64,000 bases of DNA from Permianibacter sp046297695 (GTDB taxonomy: Bacteria; Pseudomonadota; Gammaproteobacteria; Enterobacterales; Permianibacteraceae): assembly GCA_046297695.1 (NCBI GenBank), contig JBKBHF010000008.1:1-64000 (forward strand). The letters are read 5' to 3'. Every line of letters begins with the position of its first letter. Positions within the stretch are counted from its first letter, which is position 1. Under the pieces are notes generated by a model. That model ran no database searches, was not told the DNA's origin, and saw only the letters and a list, made by a program, of their open reading frames with translations. The translations under genes and the position numbers were made by a program. This document shows positions 7,187-16,343 of this stretch, piece by piece.

Positions 7187-9004
7187 ATGCAAAACGACCC
7201 GCTCCATCTTCTCCGCACCGTCTTTGGCTACGACAGCTTCCGTGGTCAGCAGGGGGCCATCATCGATACCGTCTGCGCCGGCGGTGACGCGCTGGTGCTG
7301 ATGCCGACCGGCGCCGGCAAGTCGCTGTGCTTCCAGATCCCGGCGCTCGCGCGGCCCGGGGTTGGCATCGTGGTGTCGCCGCTGATCGCGCTGATGCAGG
7401 ACCAGGTACTGACGCTGCAGGAAGCCGGCGTGCGCGCCGCCATGCTCAACTCGGCGCTCAGCGCCGAGAAGGCCGCCGTCACCGAACGGCAGCTACTTGA
7501 TGGCGAACTGGACCTGCTCTACGTTGCGCCCGAGCGGCTGCTGACCGGCCGCTTTCTCGATCTGCTCGACCGGCTCGTCGACACCCGCAACGGCGGTCCC
7601 GGCATTGCGCTGTTCGCCATCGATGAAGCGCACTGCGTCTCGCAGTGGGGCCACGACTTCCGGCCGGAATACCTGCAGCTGTCGCTGCTGCACGAGCGTT
7701 GGCCGCAGGTGCCGCGCATCGCACTCACCGCCACCGCCGACGGTCGCACCCAGCAGGAAATCATTCACCGGCTCGGGCTTGAGCAGGCGCGCGTTTTTCT
7801 GTCCAGTTTTGACCGGCCCAATATCCGTTACCGGGTCATCCCGAAACAAAGTGGCCGTGAACAACTGCTGCGCTTCTTGCGCGAACAGCACAAGGGCGAT
7901 GCCGGCATTGTCTATTGCCTGTCGCGCGCCAAGGTCGAAGAAACGGCCGCCTGGCTCAGCGAGCAGGAGATTCCGGCGCTGCCCTATCACGCCGGCCTGT
8001 CGGCGCAGCAGCGCGAACAAAACCAGAACCGCTTTCTGAACGAAGATGGCATCGTCATGGTTGCCACCATCGCGTTCGGCATGGGCATCGACAAACCCGA
8101 TGTCCGTTTTGTTGCGCACCTCGATCTGCCGAAATCGTTGGAAGCTTATTACCAGGAAACCGGCCGCGCCGGCCGTGATGGTTTGCCAGCCAGTGCCTGG
8201 ATGGCCTATGGCCTGCAAGACGCGGTCACGCTGCGGCAAATGCTCAGTCAAGGCGATGCCAGCGAACAACAAAAACGGGTTGAGCTGGCCAAACTCAACG
8301 CCATGCTCGGCTACGCCGAAGTGACCGGCTGCCGCCGGCAAGTGCTGCTCAATTATTTCGGCGAAAGCGGTCACCCACCTTGCGGCAATTGCGACAACTG
8401 CCTGGAACCGCCGGAAACCTTCGACGGCACCATCGTCGCGCAGAAAGCACTGTCCTGCGTGTACCGCACCGGCCAGCGCTTCGGTGTCGGTTACCTCATC
8501 GACGTGCTGCTCGGCAAAGACGATGATCGTATCCAGCAATTCGGTCATCACAGCTTAAGCGTATTCGGCATCGGCAAAGAGCTGGACGACAAGGACTGGA
8601 AATCCACCTTCCGGCAACTGGTCGCGGCCGGTTACCTGCGTGTCGATCACGACAGCCACGGCGCCCTCAAACTCACCGAAGAAGCCCGGCCGCTGCTGAA
8701 AGGCGAAATCACGATCCAGCTGCGCAAGGAACTGCGCGGCCGCAAGCAGAAAACCATCCGCGAAGCGGCGTTCAGCAACGACGCCGACGGGGCGCTATGG
8801 AACGCCCTGCGCGACAAACGCCGCGAACTCGCCAAGGAACACAGCGTCCCGCCCTACGTCATCTTTCACGACGCCACGCTCAAAGCCATGCTGGAACAGC
8901 GGCCGTCATCCATGGCTGAGCTGGCGCAGATCAGCGGTGTGGGGGCAAGAAAGCTGGAGGCGTACGGGGCGGAGTTTCTGGAGGTTTTGCTGGAGTACAG
9001 CTGA
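7187..9004 (+). CDS. recQ: ATP-dependent DNA helicase RecQ
   Basis: The 605-residue protein has the full RecQ layout. The helicase core carries Walker A PTGAGKSLCFQ, FAIDEAHCVSQWGHDFRPEY and a TGRAGRDG motif VI. A four-cysteine zinc module (CRRQVLLNYFGE...CGNCDNC) follows, then an RQC winged helix, then a C-terminal HRDC domain (about 525-600). It unwinds DNA 3'-5' in recombination and fork repair (RecF pathway). The ATG at 7187 is the first start and the protein begins directly with the conserved LLRTVFGYDSFRGQQ. No operon partner is apparent. Confidence 0.97.
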   Translation: MQNDPLHLLRTVFGYDSFRGQQGAIIDTVCAGGDALVLMPTGAGKSLCFQIPALARPGVGIVVSPLIALMQDQVLTLQEAGVRAAMLNSALSAEKAAVTERQLLDGELDLLYVAPERLLTGRFLDLLDRLVDTRNGGPGIALFAIDEAHCVSQWGHDFRPEYLQLSLLHERWPQVPRIALTATADGRTQQEIIHRLGLEQARVFLSSFDRPNIRYRVIPKQSGREQLLRFLREQHKGDAGIVYCLSRAKVEETAAWLSEQEIPALPYHAGLSAQQREQNQNRFLNEDGIVMVATIAFGMGIDKPDVRFVAHLDLPKSLEAYYQETGRAGRDGLPASAWMAYGLQDAVTLRQMLSQGDASEQQKRVELAKLNAMLGYAEVTGCRRQVLLNYFGESGHPPCGNCDNCLEPPETFDGTIVAQKALSCVYRTGQRFGVGYLIDVLLGKDDDRIQQFGHHSLSVFGIGKELDDKDWKSTFRQLVAAGYLRVDHDSHGALKLTEEARPLLKGEITIQLRKELRGRKQKTIREAAFSNDADGALWNALRDKRRELAKEHSVPPYVIFHDATLKAMLEQRPSSMAELAQISGVGARKLEAYGAEFLEVLLEYS

Positions 9005-9089
9005 GAGTGTGAATGGCGGTAGCAGAAATTCGCACTTGAATCCGCCACTGACTTGTTTGGGACCGTCTGATTTCGAATACTCAAGCACC

Positions 9090-9125
9090 GTCCGTGGTGA
9101 GCTTGTCGAACCATGAACAGTACTG
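9090..9125. repeat. TTCGACAAGCTCACCAC-type extragenic repeat
   Basis: Read on the minus strand this holds GTTCATGGTTCGACAAGCTC and then ACCACGGACGG. This is the core of a short repeat I recognise from intergenic regions of many Proteobacteria. It sits in the otherwise empty recQ-uvrD gap. Confidence 0.5.
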
Positions 9126-9224
9126 GCCCGCAAGCCATTCATCTTTCAATGGGTTCATGGCGAACGGCAAGCCAGTAGCGCGCAGCCTGTAGTCCATTTC
9201 GAAACGGCGATATAGCGTTTTCCG

Positions 9225-9380
9225 ACCCGTTGCATACCACGCGCTTTCCGGCAGTCATGGTCTATGAGGGGCAGGCCAGCTGACCGCCACAGGCGCTGCC
9301 GGAGCGCTGCTGCTCGTCGCGACCCCGCTACCGTTCACCATTGTCGAGTGGTTCATGTTGCAACGTGGTTCGTTTTGAGC
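9225..9380 (+). pseudogene. Possible gene remnant encoding a membrane-segment C-terminus
   Basis: Around 9290-9380 one frame reads LTATGAAGALLLVATPLPF then TIVEWFMLQRGSF and a stop, which looks like a transmembrane C-terminus. About 15 residues of plausible upstream coding (HTTRFPAVMVYEGQAS) lie in another frame. No start or full domain remains, so this is at best a decayed fragment; the rest of 9005-9432 shows nothing else. Confidence 0.2.
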
Positions 9381-9432
9381 GGCAGATTCAGGTCCCTGCC
9401 AGTATCGGAGGACACTTGCGCGTTGACGTCGC

Positions 9433-11598
9433 CTATGCCGATTCCAGCTTGGCGTAGGCGAGCACCAGCCATTTGCAGCCCGCTTTTGGAAAGTTCACTT
9501 GCACGCGCATCTGGCTGCCATCGCCTTCGTAAGCGAGCACGGTGCCGCGACCAAACAGGCTGTGCTCGACATCGCGGCCAATCGGATACGGATAGGCCGA
9601 CGTCGTTGCATGCGAAAGCTTGCTGTAGACCTCTTGGACAACGCGGCCGCCGAGCCGCACTTCGCGTTTCAGCGCCGCCGGGATCTCGTCGACAAAGCGC
9701 GACCAGTCGGAATAGCTCTCGCGGCCATACAACCGACGCTTTTCGGCGCGGGTCAGGAAGATTTGCTTCATCGCGCGGGTGATGCCGACATAGCAGAGCC
9801 GACGTTCTTCTTCGAGCCGACCGGGCTCCTCCAGTGACATCGAATGCGGGAACAGACCTTCTTCCACACCGGCAATGAACACCAGCGGAAATTCCAGACC
9901 CTTGGCCGAATGCAGCGTCATCATCTGGACCGCATCGCTGTGGGCATCAGCCTGGGTTTCGCCCGCTTCGAGTGACGCGTGGGTCAGGAACGCGGCCAGC
10001 GGCGACAGCGTTTCCTCCTGTTCTTCTGGTTCGAACTCGCGGGCGGCGTTGACCAGTTCCTCCAGGTTTTCTTTTCGCGCCAGGCCTTTCTCGCCGCGCT
10101 CCGCGGCATACATCGCGGACAGACCGGAATCATTGATGACGCCGCGCATCTGTTCGTGCAGCGGCTGTTCCTTGTAGCTGGCTTCGAGATCGATGACCAG
10201 CTGCAGAAAGCCCTGCAGCGCGGTCAGTGCCCGTGCCGGCATTGCCCGTTCGTTGACGACCAGCTGCGCCGCTTTCCACAGCGACATCTGGTGCAGCCGC
10301 GCCCGCTCGCGCAGCTGCTCGACGGTTTTCTCGCCGATGCCACGCGGCGGCTGGTTGACCACGCGTTCGAACGCGGCGTCATCATCACGGTTGAAGGTCA
10401 GCCGCAGGTACGACAGCGCATCCTTGATTTCCTGCCGTTCGAAGAAGCGCAGGCCGCCATAGATGCGATAGGGGATCCGGCGCGTGATCATCGCTTCTTC
10501 GAGCACCCGCGACTGGGCGTTGCTGCGGTACAGAATGGCGCAGCTCTTGTAGTCATTGCCCTGATCCACCCATTGCTCGATTTTCTCGGCAATGAAGCGC
10601 GCCTCTTCCTGCTCGTTGAAGGCGGAATAGAGCCACAGCGGATCGCCCTTGTCGCCCTCCGTCCACAGGCTCTTGCCGAGCCGATCACTGTTGTGATCGA
10701 TGACCGCATTGGCGGCGGCCAGGATATTGCCGGTCGAGCGGTAGTTCTGTTCCAGCCGGACGATCTCGGCGCCGGGATAATCACGCAGGAACTGGTTCAG
10801 GTTCTCCACTTTTGCGCCGCGCCAGCCGTAAATGGACTGATCATCATCGCCGACGGCGGTGACATCGGTATTCGGCCCGGCCAGCATCCGGATGAACTGA
10901 TACTGGATCTGGTTGGTATCCTGAAACTCGTCGACCAGAATATGGTTGAACCGGGTCTGGTAATGCGCCAGCAACGCCGGGTTTTTCTTGAACAGTTCGA
11001 CCGCGCGCAGCAAGAGCTCGGCGAAATCGATGGTGCCGGCAACGCGGCAGATCTCTTCGTAGGTCTGGTAAATCTTCAGCTGGGTGGCGGTGAACAGATC
11101 GCCCTGATGCTTGATGTCTTCCGGCCGCTCGCCTTCGTCCTTGCGCTGGTTGATCCACCACTGCGCCTGCTTCGGCGGCCACTGCTGCTCATCGAGATTC
11201 AGCGAGCGGATGGCGCGCTTGACCAGCCGCTGCTGATCATCGCTGTCGAGCACCTGAAAGTTTTCGCTGAGGCCGGCCTGATGCCAGTGCGCACGCAGCA
11301 AGCGGTGACAAAGCCCGTGGAACGTACCAATCCACATGCCGGCCGCCGGGCCGCCGAGCAGTGCTTCAATGCGGTGACGCATTTCCGCCGCGGCCTTGTT
11401 GGTAAATGTCACCGCCATCATCGCGTGTGGCGACAGCCCGATTTCGGTAGCGAGCCAGGCGATGCGGTGCACGAGCACGCGGGTCTTGCCGGAGCCGGCA
11501 CCGGCGAGCACCAGCAGGGCTTTTTTCTGTGACGTCACGGCCTCGCGCTGGGCGTCGTTTAGGCTGTCGGTCAGGTTCTGGTGTAGAGTCGTTTTCAT
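9433..11598 (-). CDS. uvrD: DNA helicase II (UvrD)
   Basis: The 721-residue SF1A helicase is the length of E. coli UvrD (720). It begins LTDSLNDAQREAV and has Walker A LAGAGSGKTRVL, Walker B VDEFQDTNQIQY, DDDQSIYGWRGAK and EQNYRS. The late motif VQMMTLHSAKGLEFPLVFI is followed by VGITRAMKQIFLT. The C-terminal tail ends in a UvrD-type small domain (WLVLAYAKLESA). It displaces the excised oligonucleotide in nucleotide-excision repair and unwinds nicked DNA in mismatch repair. The ATG at 11596-11598 was chosen because it precedes the conserved N-terminus; an upstream extension would overlap the divergent gene. Confidence 0.97.
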   Translation of the reverse strand: MKTTLHQNLTDSLNDAQREAVTSQKKALLVLAGAGSGKTRVLVHRIAWLATEIGLSPHAMMAVTFTNKAAAEMRHRIEALLGGPAAGMWIGTFHGLCHRLLRAHWHQAGLSENFQVLDSDDQQRLVKRAIRSLNLDEQQWPPKQAQWWINQRKDEGERPEDIKHQGDLFTATQLKIYQTYEEICRVAGTIDFAELLLRAVELFKKNPALLAHYQTRFNHILVDEFQDTNQIQYQFIRMLAGPNTDVTAVGDDDQSIYGWRGAKVENLNQFLRDYPGAEIVRLEQNYRSTGNILAAANAVIDHNSDRLGKSLWTEGDKGDPLWLYSAFNEQEEARFIAEKIEQWVDQGNDYKSCAILYRSNAQSRVLEEAMITRRIPYRIYGGLRFFERQEIKDALSYLRLTFNRDDDAAFERVVNQPPRGIGEKTVEQLRERARLHQMSLWKAAQLVVNERAMPARALTALQGFLQLVIDLEASYKEQPLHEQMRGVINDSGLSAMYAAERGEKGLARKENLEELVNAAREFEPEEQEETLSPLAAFLTHASLEAGETQADAHSDAVQMMTLHSAKGLEFPLVFIAGVEEGLFPHSMSLEEPGRLEEERRLCYVGITRAMKQIFLTRAEKRRLYGRESYSDWSRFVDEIPAALKREVRLGGRVVQEVYSKLSHATTSAYPYPIGRDVEHSLFGRGTVLAYEGDGSQMRVQVNFPKAGCKWLVLAYAKLESA

Positions 11599-11623
11599 GG
11601 GGCGACATTCTACAGGAGCAGTC

Positions 11624-12454
11624 ATGGTTCGGGGTTCGGCAATCGCGGCGGTGTTGATCATCGTGCTGGCGGTAACGGCGACGACCGGTGCGCGCGGCGC
11701 TGAACGACCGGGCATGCTCGGCCTGCTGCAAGCGCCGTTTCCATGCCTGAGCCAGCAGCAGCCGGGTGCCACGCTGGTTGACGCCTATGCAGCACAACAG
11801 GCCCACAACCAACTGCGCGAAGCCAGCGAGCCGATTGCCGGCTTCAAGGCCGGGCTGACCACCGCCGCGCTGCAACAGCGCTTCCAGAGCGATGGCGCGG
11901 TGTTCGGCGTGCTGTTCCGCTACGGCGAGCGCACGCCCAACGTGGGCATCGCGCTGCGCGATTTCCGCAATGCCAAACTGGAAACCGAAATCGGCTTTCT
12001 GGTGACCGAAACCATCACGGCACCGCTCGCCGATATCGCCGCCCTGCGCCGCCATTTCGGCTATGTGGTGCCGGTGGTCGAGGTGCCGGATGTCAGCTTC
12101 GTCGCCGGATGCACGGCCAACGCCGTCGATCTGGTGGCGGCCAATGTCGCGGCCTGGCGTCATATCCGTGGCAAGCCTGTGGTCTGGGCCGATCTGCCGG
12201 CACTGAGCACCATCGGCGTGCAGCTGCAACGTGACGGCACACTGATCGCCAGCGGTGAGGCGAATGCGGTGCAGCCGAGCGTGGAAGCGTCATTGCTGCA
12301 ACTGGTCAACACCGCGCTGGCGCAAGGCTATGCAATCGAACCGGGGCAGCTGTTCATCACCGGTGCGCTGAGCGGACTCATCGACGCCGTGCCCGGCGAG
12401 CATGTCGCCGATTTTGGCGCGCTGGGTCTTATCCGGTTTCCGGTGACCCCGTGA
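11624..12454 (+). CDS. Exported FAH/2-keto-4-pentenoate hydratase-family protein
   Basis: The 276-residue protein starts with a hydrophobic export signal (about 1-25, AAVLIIVLAVTATTGARG) after AGGAG at 11614-11618. The body matches MhpD-like hydratases of the FAH superfamily: an AYAAQQAHNQL helix, IAGFKAGLT, the acidic metal-site region LETEIGFLV, VVPVVEVPD and the terminal FITGALSGLIDAVPGEHVADF. Members hydrate or decarboxylate 2-keto acids in the cytosol, so a signal peptide is unusual. It overlaps the next gene by 4 bp (GTGA), so the two are probably co-translated. Substrate unknown. Confidence 0.75.
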   Translation: MVRGSAIAAVLIIVLAVTATTGARGAERPGMLGLLQAPFPCLSQQQPGATLVDAYAAQQAHNQLREASEPIAGFKAGLTTAALQQRFQSDGAVFGVLFRYGERTPNVGIALRDFRNAKLETEIGFLVTETITAPLADIAALRRHFGYVVPVVEVPDVSFVAGCTANAVDLVAANVAAWRHIRGKPVVWADLPALSTIGVQLQRDGTLIASGEANAVQPSVEASLLQLVNTALAQGYAIEPGQLFITGALSGLIDAVPGEHVADFGALGLIRFPVTP

Positions 12455-13431
12455 CCGCAAACGGCCAAGCCACGATGACGCACGCCGTGTTGCTCGATGC
12501 CGATACCCTCGGCCCCGATCTCGATATGCGAGCATTGATGACGAGCGTCGAGCGGTTCACGGTCTGGCCGGCAACGGCGCCGGACGAAACCGCGGCGCGC
12601 ATTCGCGATGCCGATGTCGTCATCAGCAACAAGGTCCGCCTGACCGCCGAGGTGCTCGCGGTCGCGCCCCGGCTCAAGCTGATTCTGGTGGCAGCCACCG
12701 GCACCAACAATGTCGATCTGGCCGCCGCGCAGGCACGTGGCATCACGGTCTGCAACTGCCAGAACTACGGCAGCGAAAGCGTCGCCCAGCACACCATCGG
12801 GTTGATGCTGGCGCTCGCAACGCAGTTGCACGGCTACGCGAACGATGTCGACAACGGCGTCTGGAGCAATCAACCTCATTTCTGCTTGTTGCACCGGCCG
12901 ATCACGACTCTGGCCGGCAAGCGCCTGCTCATTGTCGGTCATGGCCACATCGGCCAGCGCGTCGCGGCCCTGGCGCAGGCATTTGCGATGGATGTGCAGA
13001 TCGCGCAACTGCCGTGGCGGCCGGCGCAACCGGGTCGGGTCGCGTTCGAGCCGGCACTCGCCGAGGCCGATATCGTGTCGCTGCACTGCCCGCAAACGGC
13101 CGACACCGAAAAGCTGATCAACGCCGAACGACTTGCGCGTATGAAACCGGGCAGCTGGCTGATCAACGTCGCCCGCGGTGATTTGATCGACGAGCCGGCA
13201 TTGTTGCAGGCATTGCAACACGGCCCGCTCGCCGCCGCTGCACTCGATGTGCTGACTGTCGAACCGCCACCACCGACGCAGCCACTGCTTGCCGCCAAAT
13301 TACCAAACCTGCTGATCACGCCGCACACGGCCTGGGCCGCGCTACCGGCGCGCCAGGCCTTGGTCAATCAGCTGAGCGAGAACCTGCGGGCATTTCTGGC
13401 CGGCACGCCGCTGCGCGTCGTCAGCCAATGA
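12451..13431 (+). CDS. D-2-hydroxyacid dehydrogenase (glycerate/hydroxypyruvate type)
   Basis: The 326-residue protein has the family's split Rossmann fold: NAD motif VGHGHIGQRVA, the catalytic Arg in NVARGDLID, Glu in VEPPPPTQPLL and His in LLITPHTAWA. Best match is the glycerate dehydrogenase group (HprA-like), which reduces hydroxypyruvate or glyoxylate with NAD(P)H. It starts with GTG 12451, overlapping the stop of the upstream FAH-family gene (GTGA), so an operon of a keto-acid hydratase homologue with a hydroxyacid dehydrogenase is implied. A second start (MTHAVL, 12475) is possible. Substrate is not defined by sequence. Confidence 0.85.
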   Translation: MTANGQATMTHAVLLDADTLGPDLDMRALMTSVERFTVWPATAPDETAARIRDADVVISNKVRLTAEVLAVAPRLKLILVAATGTNNVDLAAAQARGITVCNCQNYGSESVAQHTIGLMLALATQLHGYANDVDNGVWSNQPHFCLLHRPITTLAGKRLLIVGHGHIGQRVAALAQAFAMDVQIAQLPWRPAQPGRVAFEPALAEADIVSLHCPQTADTEKLINAERLARMKPGSWLINVARGDLIDEPALLQALQHGPLAAAALDVLTVEPPPPTQPLLAAKLPNLLITPHTAWAALPARQALVNQLSENLRAFLAGTPLRVVSQ

Positions 13432-13449
13432 CAGCGCGAGCGTGCCGGC

Positions 13450-14418
13450 TCACTCGGATTTTTTCTTCGCACGCGGATGAGCACCGTCGTAAACCTTGGC
13501 GAGATGCTGGAAGTCCAGATGGGTGTAGATCTGGGTGGTGCTGAGGTTGGCGTGACCGAGCAGTTCCTGGACGGCGCGCAGATCGCCTGAGCCTTCGAGG
13601 AAATGGCTGGCGCAGGAGTGGCGCAGTTTGTGCGGGTGTACGCGCGAGCGGATGCCGAGCTTCTGGCCCCATTCGGCGAGTCGGGTTCCGATCTGATGCG
13701 TTGACAGGCGGCTGCCGCGCTGGCTGACAAACAGCGCTGGTTCATCGGCTGCGGCGATTTCGGCGCGCAGACGCAGCCAGTCGAGCAAGGCGAGCCGGGC
13801 TTGCCGGCCGACCGGGACTTCACGAGTTTTGTTGCCCTTGCCAAGCACGCGCAGCAGAAAACTCTCCTGCAGTCCGGCCGTGCTCGCTGGCAGATCGCTC
13901 AGGTTGATTGCTGCCAGTTCAGCGCGACGCAGACCACTGCCATAAAAAAGTTCAGCGATGGCGCGATCGCGTTGATCGATGGCGCGGTCGCCGCCGATGC
14001 CTTCGACCAGTGCCTGCGCTTCATCCACGTCCAGCGTCGCTGGCAAGCGTTTCGGCACTTTCGGCGCGCGCACGCCGGCGGCGGGGTTGTCGCTGTGGCC
14101 ACCTTCCTTGCACAGAAACCGAAAGAACGCCCGCAGCGCCGACAGCTCCAGCTGCAGGCTCTTTGCCGACAAACCGCTCTGATGACGGTGACCGATATAA
14201 GCGCGGACGTGAAACGGTTGCCAGGCGGAGAACGAGGTCAGCCGCTGCTGACGGGCGAACGCGCACGCGGCGTGCAAAACCCGGCCGTAGCCGGTGAGGG
14301 TATGTGCTGATTTGCCGCCGGCGCCGGTCAACGCTTGCAGGAACGCGTCGACCGCCGCTTGCAGTGCATCATCAGAGGATGACGTTGCCGTTTTCTCGGG
14401 TGTCAATTTCGCGACCAT
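13450..14418 (-). CDS. xerC: Tyrosine recombinase XerC
   Basis: The 322-residue recombinase has an N-terminal SAM-like core-binding domain (HTLTGYGRVLHAACAFARQQ) and a catalytic domain. The active-site set is Arg in GSGLRRAEL, HKLRHSCASHFL, LLGHANLSTTQIYTHL with the nucleophilic Tyr. XerC with XerD resolves chromosome dimers at dif. It follows DUF484 and dapF in the same direction, the usual gammaproteobacterial order. The ATG at 14416-14418 overlaps the 3' end of DUF484 by 47 bp; the N-terminus is about 20 residues longer than in E. coli, so a later start is possible. Confidence 0.93.
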   Translation of the reverse strand: MVAKLTPEKTATSSSDDALQAAVDAFLQALTGAGGKSAHTLTGYGRVLHAACAFARQQRLTSFSAWQPFHVRAYIGHRHQSGLSAKSLQLELSALRAFFRFLCKEGGHSDNPAAGVRAPKVPKRLPATLDVDEAQALVEGIGGDRAIDQRDRAIAELFYGSGLRRAELAAINLSDLPASTAGLQESFLLRVLGKGNKTREVPVGRQARLALLDWLRLRAEIAAADEPALFVSQRGSRLSTHQIGTRLAEWGQKLGIRSRVHPHKLRHSCASHFLEGSGDLRAVQELLGHANLSTTQIYTHLDFQHLAKVYDGAHPRAKKKSE

Positions 14419-15103
14419 GGCGGCGCAACAGGGCATCAAACAAATTGCCGATCAGCTGCAGGAACACCGTGCCCATCTGCGGCACGAAGCGCTCATTGCT
14501 GCGGCTGGCGATGGCAATCACACCACGCTCGGCGCGCGGACCGAGCGGCAGCAAGGCAACCGATTGCAGATCCGGTTTCAGCTCGCCGAACAGGAATTCC
14601 CGCACCGGTTTTTCCAGCAAACCGCACACCGGTTCGCCGTCCGGAAACTCGCAGCCGATGGAGGCAAGCAGGATCTCGTGCTCGACATCGCGGGCACCGG
14701 CCGGCACCGGCAACTGGTGATCGCAGAGCAGCACCGAGAAGGCGTCAATCTGGAAATCGGCCAGCAGCTGCACCCGCAGGATCTGCAGCAGCTCGGCCGG
14801 TGACGTGCTGTTGATCAGACTCAGTGCCAGCGCGAGACACTGACTCAGCAAGCGCTCGTTTTCACGGGCGTTGCGCAGCATGTCGATCATCTGGCTTTGC
14901 AGCTCGCGGTTACGATCACGCAGGGCTTTGACCTGGCGCTCGACCAGCGACACCGTGCCGGCTTCGTGCGGCACGTTCAGCTGCATCAGCAGATCCCGAT
15001 GCTGGAAAAAAAAGTCCGGATGGTCGCCGAGGTACTGGGCGACATAGGCGGCGCCGGTCAACGTGCTTTCTTGTTGTTTGGATGGTTCGGATTGCTCGGT
15101 CAT
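14372..15103 (-). CDS. DUF484 (GAF-like) family protein
   Basis: This 243-residue DUF484 protein has an N-terminal helix with VAQYLGDHPDFFFQH, then a coiled-coil-like segment (VERQVKALRDRNRELQSQM). A GAF-like domain with LGPRAERGVIAIASR and FVPQMGT ends it. DUF484 lies between dapF and xerC in most gammaproteobacteria; its role is unproven. It overlaps xerC and is 39 bp behind dapF, so all three are likely one transcript. Confidence 0.9.
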   Translation of the reverse strand: MTEQSEPSKQQESTLTGAAYVAQYLGDHPDFFFQHRDLLMQLNVPHEAGTVSLVERQVKALRDRNRELQSQMIDMLRNARENERLLSQCLALALSLINSTSPAELLQILRVQLLADFQIDAFSVLLCDHQLPVPAGARDVEHEILLASIGCEFPDGEPVCGLLEKPVREFLFGELKPDLQSVALLPLGPRAERGVIAIASRSNERFVPQMGTVFLQLIGNLFDALLRRHGREIDTRENGNVIL

Positions 15104-15142
15104 GATCGCTGCCCATTCCCTGCTGCGGCGCCGTCGGCGCCC

Positions 15143-15973
15143 TTACACTTCAATTTGTCCTTCAAACACCAACTGCGCCGGACCGGTCAGCCGCACCGGC
15201 TCACCGGGGCCGGCCCAGCTCACCGTCAGCGTGCCGCCCGGCAAATGCACCTGCACGCGTTCATCGAGCAAACCGCGCTGGCGACCGGCGACTACCGCGG
15301 CACTGGCGCCGGAGCCACAGGCTTCGGTTTCGCCGACGCCGCGCTCATAAACGCGCAGGCGCACTTCGCTGCGATTCAGCACTTGCAGGAAACCGACATT
15401 GGTCTGCTGTGGGAACACCGGGTTTTCGCAAATGGCTTTGCCGACGCTGGCGACCGGCGCGACGCTGACATCGGCGACTTCCAGCACGGCATGCGGATTA
15501 CCGACCGACAACGCCATGAAGCGCGTCTCGACGCCGTTCAACAGCATCCGGTGTTCCGGTCCCGGGCCGACGAACTGCATCGGGATTTTTTCCGGCTCGA
15601 AATTCGGAATGGCGATGTCGGCGGTAACCAGGCCATCGTCTTCCAGCTGCAGGCTCATCTCGCCAGCGATGGTGCTGACCCGGATTTTGTTTTTCCAGGT
15701 CAGGCCGAGGTGACGAACAAAGCGGGCGAAGCAGCGGGCACCGTTGCCGCATTGACCGACTTCGCCGCCATCGGCGTTGAAGATGCGGTAATGGAAATCG
15801 ACCGATGGCGAATACGGTGGCTCGACCAGCAGCAGCTGATCAAAGCCGATGCCGCGCTTGCGGTCGGCCAGGCGCTGTATCGTGCTGGCCGCGAACGCGA
15901 TCGGTTGCGAGATGCCGTCGACGATCATGAAGTCGTTGCCGAGCGCCTGCATCTTGGCAAAGTTAAGCAGCAT
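15143..15973 (-). CDS. dapF: Diaminopimelate epimerase
   Basis: The 276-residue enzyme interconverts LL- and meso-diaminopimelate, supplying peptidoglycan cross-link precursor and lysine. Both catalytic cysteines are visible: GQCGNGARCFARF and ETEACGSGASAA. It starts MLLNFAKMQALGNDFMIVDG at ATG 15971-15973 and overlaps the end of lptM by 11 bp, so the two genes are coupled. Confidence 0.97.
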   Translation of the reverse strand: MLLNFAKMQALGNDFMIVDGISQPIAFAASTIQRLADRKRGIGFDQLLLVEPPYSPSVDFHYRIFNADGGEVGQCGNGARCFARFVRHLGLTWKNKIRVSTIAGEMSLQLEDDGLVTADIAIPNFEPEKIPMQFVGPGPEHRMLLNGVETRFMALSVGNPHAVLEVADVSVAPVASVGKAICENPVFPQQTNVGFLQVLNRSEVRLRVYERGVGETEACGSGASAAVVAGRQRGLLDERVQVHLPGGTLTVSWAGPGEPVRLTGPAQLVFEGQIEV

Positions 15974-16208
15974 GCCGATCGTCCTTGGCCGGTTCGGCCG
16001 GTGCTTCAGGCACTTTCGGTGCTTCCGGTGTGGTTGGCTCGGTCTCGCTGCTGTCGGTTGTCGTGCGGGCTTCGGCGGCGGCCGGCGCTGGCGCTGGCAG
16101 GTAGAGCGCGCCCTTCTGGCCACAGCCGGCCAGACCCAGCAGGCCGAGCAATAGCAGGCCGGTCAACGCCGGCGCGCCGTGGCATCGGCGGGAAGGAGCG
16201 CAAGGCAT
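15963..16208 (-). CDS. lptM: LPS-assembly-associated small lipoprotein LptM (YifL/LppL)
   Basis: An 81-residue lipoprotein: signal segment ALTGLLLLGLLGLAG, lipobox Cys, then the conserved CGQKGALYLP signature, then a Pro/Ala/Glu-rich disordered tail. LptM binds and helps oxidative maturation of the LptD/E translocon in E. coli. The position immediately before dapF, divergent from cyaY, agrees with that family. The ATG at 16206-16208 gives the correct short signal peptide; longer upstream frames are read-through. Confidence 0.85.
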   Translation of the reverse strand: MPCAPSRRCHGAPALTGLLLLGLLGLAGCGQKGALYLPAPAPAAAEARTTTDSSETEPTTPEAPKVPEAPAEPAKDDRHAA

Positions 16209-16343
16209 GATGCGGTGTCCGAAAACGGGTAAATGCCGGCAGTATACCCAGCCGCTGCCGACCGCGGCCACTGATGCTATGGCACAATGCCGGCGTCGCC
16301 GCCGCGGCGGTCTGCCCTGTTGAATCCGTGAACGAAAGCCTGC

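Noticed and set aside
9979..11532. Long plus-strand open frame opposite uvrD
   Set aside because: It is antisense to strongly supported uvrD, rich in His/Gln/Arg typical of a GC-rich shadow frame, with no recognisable domain.
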